The notes under the pieces: generated by a model
The model's database searches: none
What the model was told of the DNA's origin: nothing
The model's input: only the letters and a program-made list of their open reading frames with translations
IMG/VR virus record: IMGVR_UViG_3300045107_000070
Location: 1 to 38,717 of that record
Source: a virus
DNA: 38,717 bases
Direction: 5' to 3' (one strand)
In this document: positions 37,229-38,717 of the stretch, piece after piece
Numbering within the stretch: the stretch's first letter is position 1
Layout of the letters: every line of letters begins with the position of its first letter
Position numbers and translations under genes: made by a program

Positions 37229-38717
37229 TGGCTCAGGCAGCGACGCAAGCCTCGGTCGAAATCACCGCGATCGACCGGATCACGACCCCGCTCCGGCGGA
37301 TCGGTGCGGCGATCGACCGGATCAAGCGCCCGCTCGACACCCTGGCGCGGGCCGGCCGGACGTTCGGCGACGTCTCGGGCGTCACGCGGCTCGGCCAGGC
37401 GGTCGGCAATCTCGGGACCGCGTTCGGCCGGGCCGCGTCGCAGGCTGGCGCCCTCATCGCGAAGGTCGGCGCGCTCGCCGGCGCCGCGGTCGGGTTCGGC
37501 GTCAAAGAGATCATCGACGTCAACTCGACCTTTGAGCGGTACACCACGATCCTCGAGACGCTCGAGGGCTCGGCCGACCGCGCCAAAGAGTCGATGTCGT
37601 GGATCTCGGACTTCGCGACCCGGACCCCGTATGAGCTCGACGAGGTCACGGGCGCCTTCGTCAAGCTGCGGAGCTACGGGTTCAACCCGATGGCCGGGTC
37701 GCTGAACAGCGCCGGCGATGCTGCGGCCGCGATGGGGAAGTCGCTCGACCAGGCGGTCGAGGCGCTCGCCGACGCCGTCACCGGCGAAAACGAGCGCCTC
37801 AAGGAATTCGGGATCAGGGCGCGGGTCGAGGGCGACCGGATCGCCTATTACTGGAACGAGAACGGCCAGCAGATGGTCGCCTACGCCGACAAGAACTCGT
37901 CGGAGCAGATCGAGGCGACGATCACCGGGATCTGGAACCGGCGCTACGCCGGCGCGATGGACAAGCTCTCGGGGACCTGGTCGGGCGTCACGGCCAACCT
38001 GCGGGACCAGTGGTCGCGCTTCGCCCTGATGATCGGCCGCGCCGGGGTCTTCGACTTCCTCAAGGGCAAGCTCGTCGACCTGCTGACCTACGTCAACCAG
38101 CTCGCCGACGACGGCACGCTCGAACGCTGGGCGCAGCAGATCAGCGACAACATGATCGTCGCCTTCCAGGCGGTCGAGCAAGCCCTCCGCGAGGTCGATT
38201 GGGACAAGGTCTGGGACGGCGTCCAGCAGGTCGTCGCCGCGGTCAAGGCGATGTTCGAGGCGTTCCAGGTCTTCGCCGATCTCGTCGGCGGCCCGGTCAA
38301 CGCGGCGCTGATCGGCCTGACCGCGAAGGTCTTCGGGCCGCTGATCGCGACCTTGATCGGTCCCGGCGGTCTGATCCCGGCGCTCGGCCGCCTTAGCTGG
38401 GCGCTGCTGAGTACGCCGGTCGGCTGGCTGATCCTGATGATCGCCGGGATCGGGCTTTCGATCTACGGCCTGATCGACCGATGGGACGAGTTCGTCGCTT
38501 ATTGGGAAGGGGTCTGGGACTCGCTCGGCGCGGCATTCGACGAGGGTTGGACCCAGGGGATCGCGCGGCTGCTGACCGAGTTCAACCCGTTCGTCCACAT
38601 GGGCCGGCTGGTCAACTGGATCAGCAATACGTTCCTCGGGATCGACCTGTTCGCTGCCGGGCAGAAGATCATCCAGAGCCTTTGGCGCGGCATCGTCGCG
38701 ATGTGGGACAAGCTCGT
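37228..38717 (+). CDS. T: Tape measure protein (partial, cut by window edge)
   Basis: 496 complete codons from ATG 37228-37230 remain open at the edge, consistent with a much longer protein. The N-terminus (VEITAIDRITTPLRRIGAAI) and the Gly/Ala-rich region, then TFERYTTILETLEGSADRAK and WISDFATRTPYELDEVTGAF, match P2 gpT and related tape measures. Hydrophobic segments near 375-425 (AKVFGPLIATLIGPGGLIPA; WLILMIAGIGLSIYGL) could insert in the host membrane during DNA entry. It sets tail length and precedes remaining tail genes outside the window. Confidence 0.95.
   Translation, partial: MAQAATQASVEITAIDRITTPLRRIGAAIDRIKRPLDTLARAGRTFGDVSGVTRLGQAVGNLGTAFGRAASQAGALIAKVGALAGAAVGFGVKEIIDVNSTFERYTTILETLEGSADRAKESMSWISDFATRTPYELDEVTGAFVKLRSYGFNPMAGSLNSAGDAAAAMGKSLDQAVEALADAVTGENERLKEFGIRARVEGDRIAYYWNENGQQMVAYADKNSSEQIEATITGIWNRRYAGAMDKLSGTWSGVTANLRDQWSRFALMIGRAGVFDFLKGKLVDLLTYVNQLADDGTLERWAQQISDNMIVAFQAVEQALREVDWDKVWDGVQQVVAAVKAMFEAFQVFADLVGGPVNAALIGLTAKVFGPLIATLIGPGGLIPALGRLSWALLSTPVGWLILMIAGIGLSIYGLIDRWDEFVAYWEGVWDSLGAAFDEGWTQGIARLLTEFNPFVHMGRLVNWISNTFLGIDLFAAGQKIIQSLWRGIVAMWDKL

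Noticed and set aside
1-38717. Mu-like transposable phage
   Set aside because: No transposase A/B genes; the head genes are lambda-type with a GpA terminase, implying cos packaging rather than transposition in the visible part.
1-38717. tRNA or rRNA genes
   Set aside because: No cloverleaf-like segment or conserved rRNA stretch was seen by eye; a tRNAscan-SE run would settle it.

Overview
This window is a segment of a temperate tailed-phage genome (prophage or free phage) with a contractile tail. GC is roughly 70 percent by eye. The base composition, the many GTG starts, a GTTC-N7-GTTC LexA-type box and the gene types (ParB-like plus methyltransferase pair, VRR-NUC nuclease, lambda-type head genes next to P2-type tail genes) suggest a high-GC alphaproteobacterial host; that is inference. 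Both ends are cut: the left edge is inside a recT gene and the right edge inside the tape measure gene. No integrase, lysis gene, tRNA, CRISPR array or insertion sequence was seen.

Layout. 1-2946 (minus strand): early recombination operon, with a small membrane protein, two unknown proteins, a YqaJ-type exonuclease and a RecT annealing protein. 3105-4087: genetic switch with a CI-like repressor (minus) diverging from a small Cro-like protein (plus). 4190-10757 (plus): early replication and DNA-metabolism operon, with a small zinc protein, SF2 helicase, PD-(D/E)XK nuclease, NPPY methyltransferase, unknown, VRR-NUC nuclease and a 921-residue Toprim primase-helicase. 10758-11638: small genes, a LexA-like box, and a non-coding island with twelve GGTTACA heptamers, a GC alternating block and an AT-rich tract, best read as a replication origin. 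11639-12402: a DUF6456-like protein, then a promoter-like site and a strong hairpin, resembling lambda Q-pR'-tR'. 12419-15791: leader genes, a GpZ-like protein, a ParB-like protein, a methyltransferase and a PLP-fold enzyme. 15788-16514: a two-gene minus-strand cassette. 16638-24949: lambda-type packaging and head genes. 24936-38717: P2-type baseplate, fibre, sheath, tube and chaperone genes, then the partial tape measure.

The most striking unlisted structure is a dispersed operator family, GTGTTG-N9-CAACAC. It has six sites with intact GTTG-N9-CAAC cores and two degenerate ones, all in the short intergenic gaps at 2967-3006, 3775-3850, 4123-4143, 11583-11603, 12265-12285 and 16561-16581. Each lies at a likely early, switch, late-regulator or accessory promoter, so one regulator probably controls at least five separate promoters over 13.6 kb. 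Other sequence-supported findings are a -1 slippery heptamer fusing GpE to E', an internal Nu3-like start inside the protease gene, and a repressor lacking the usual S24 catalytic serine.
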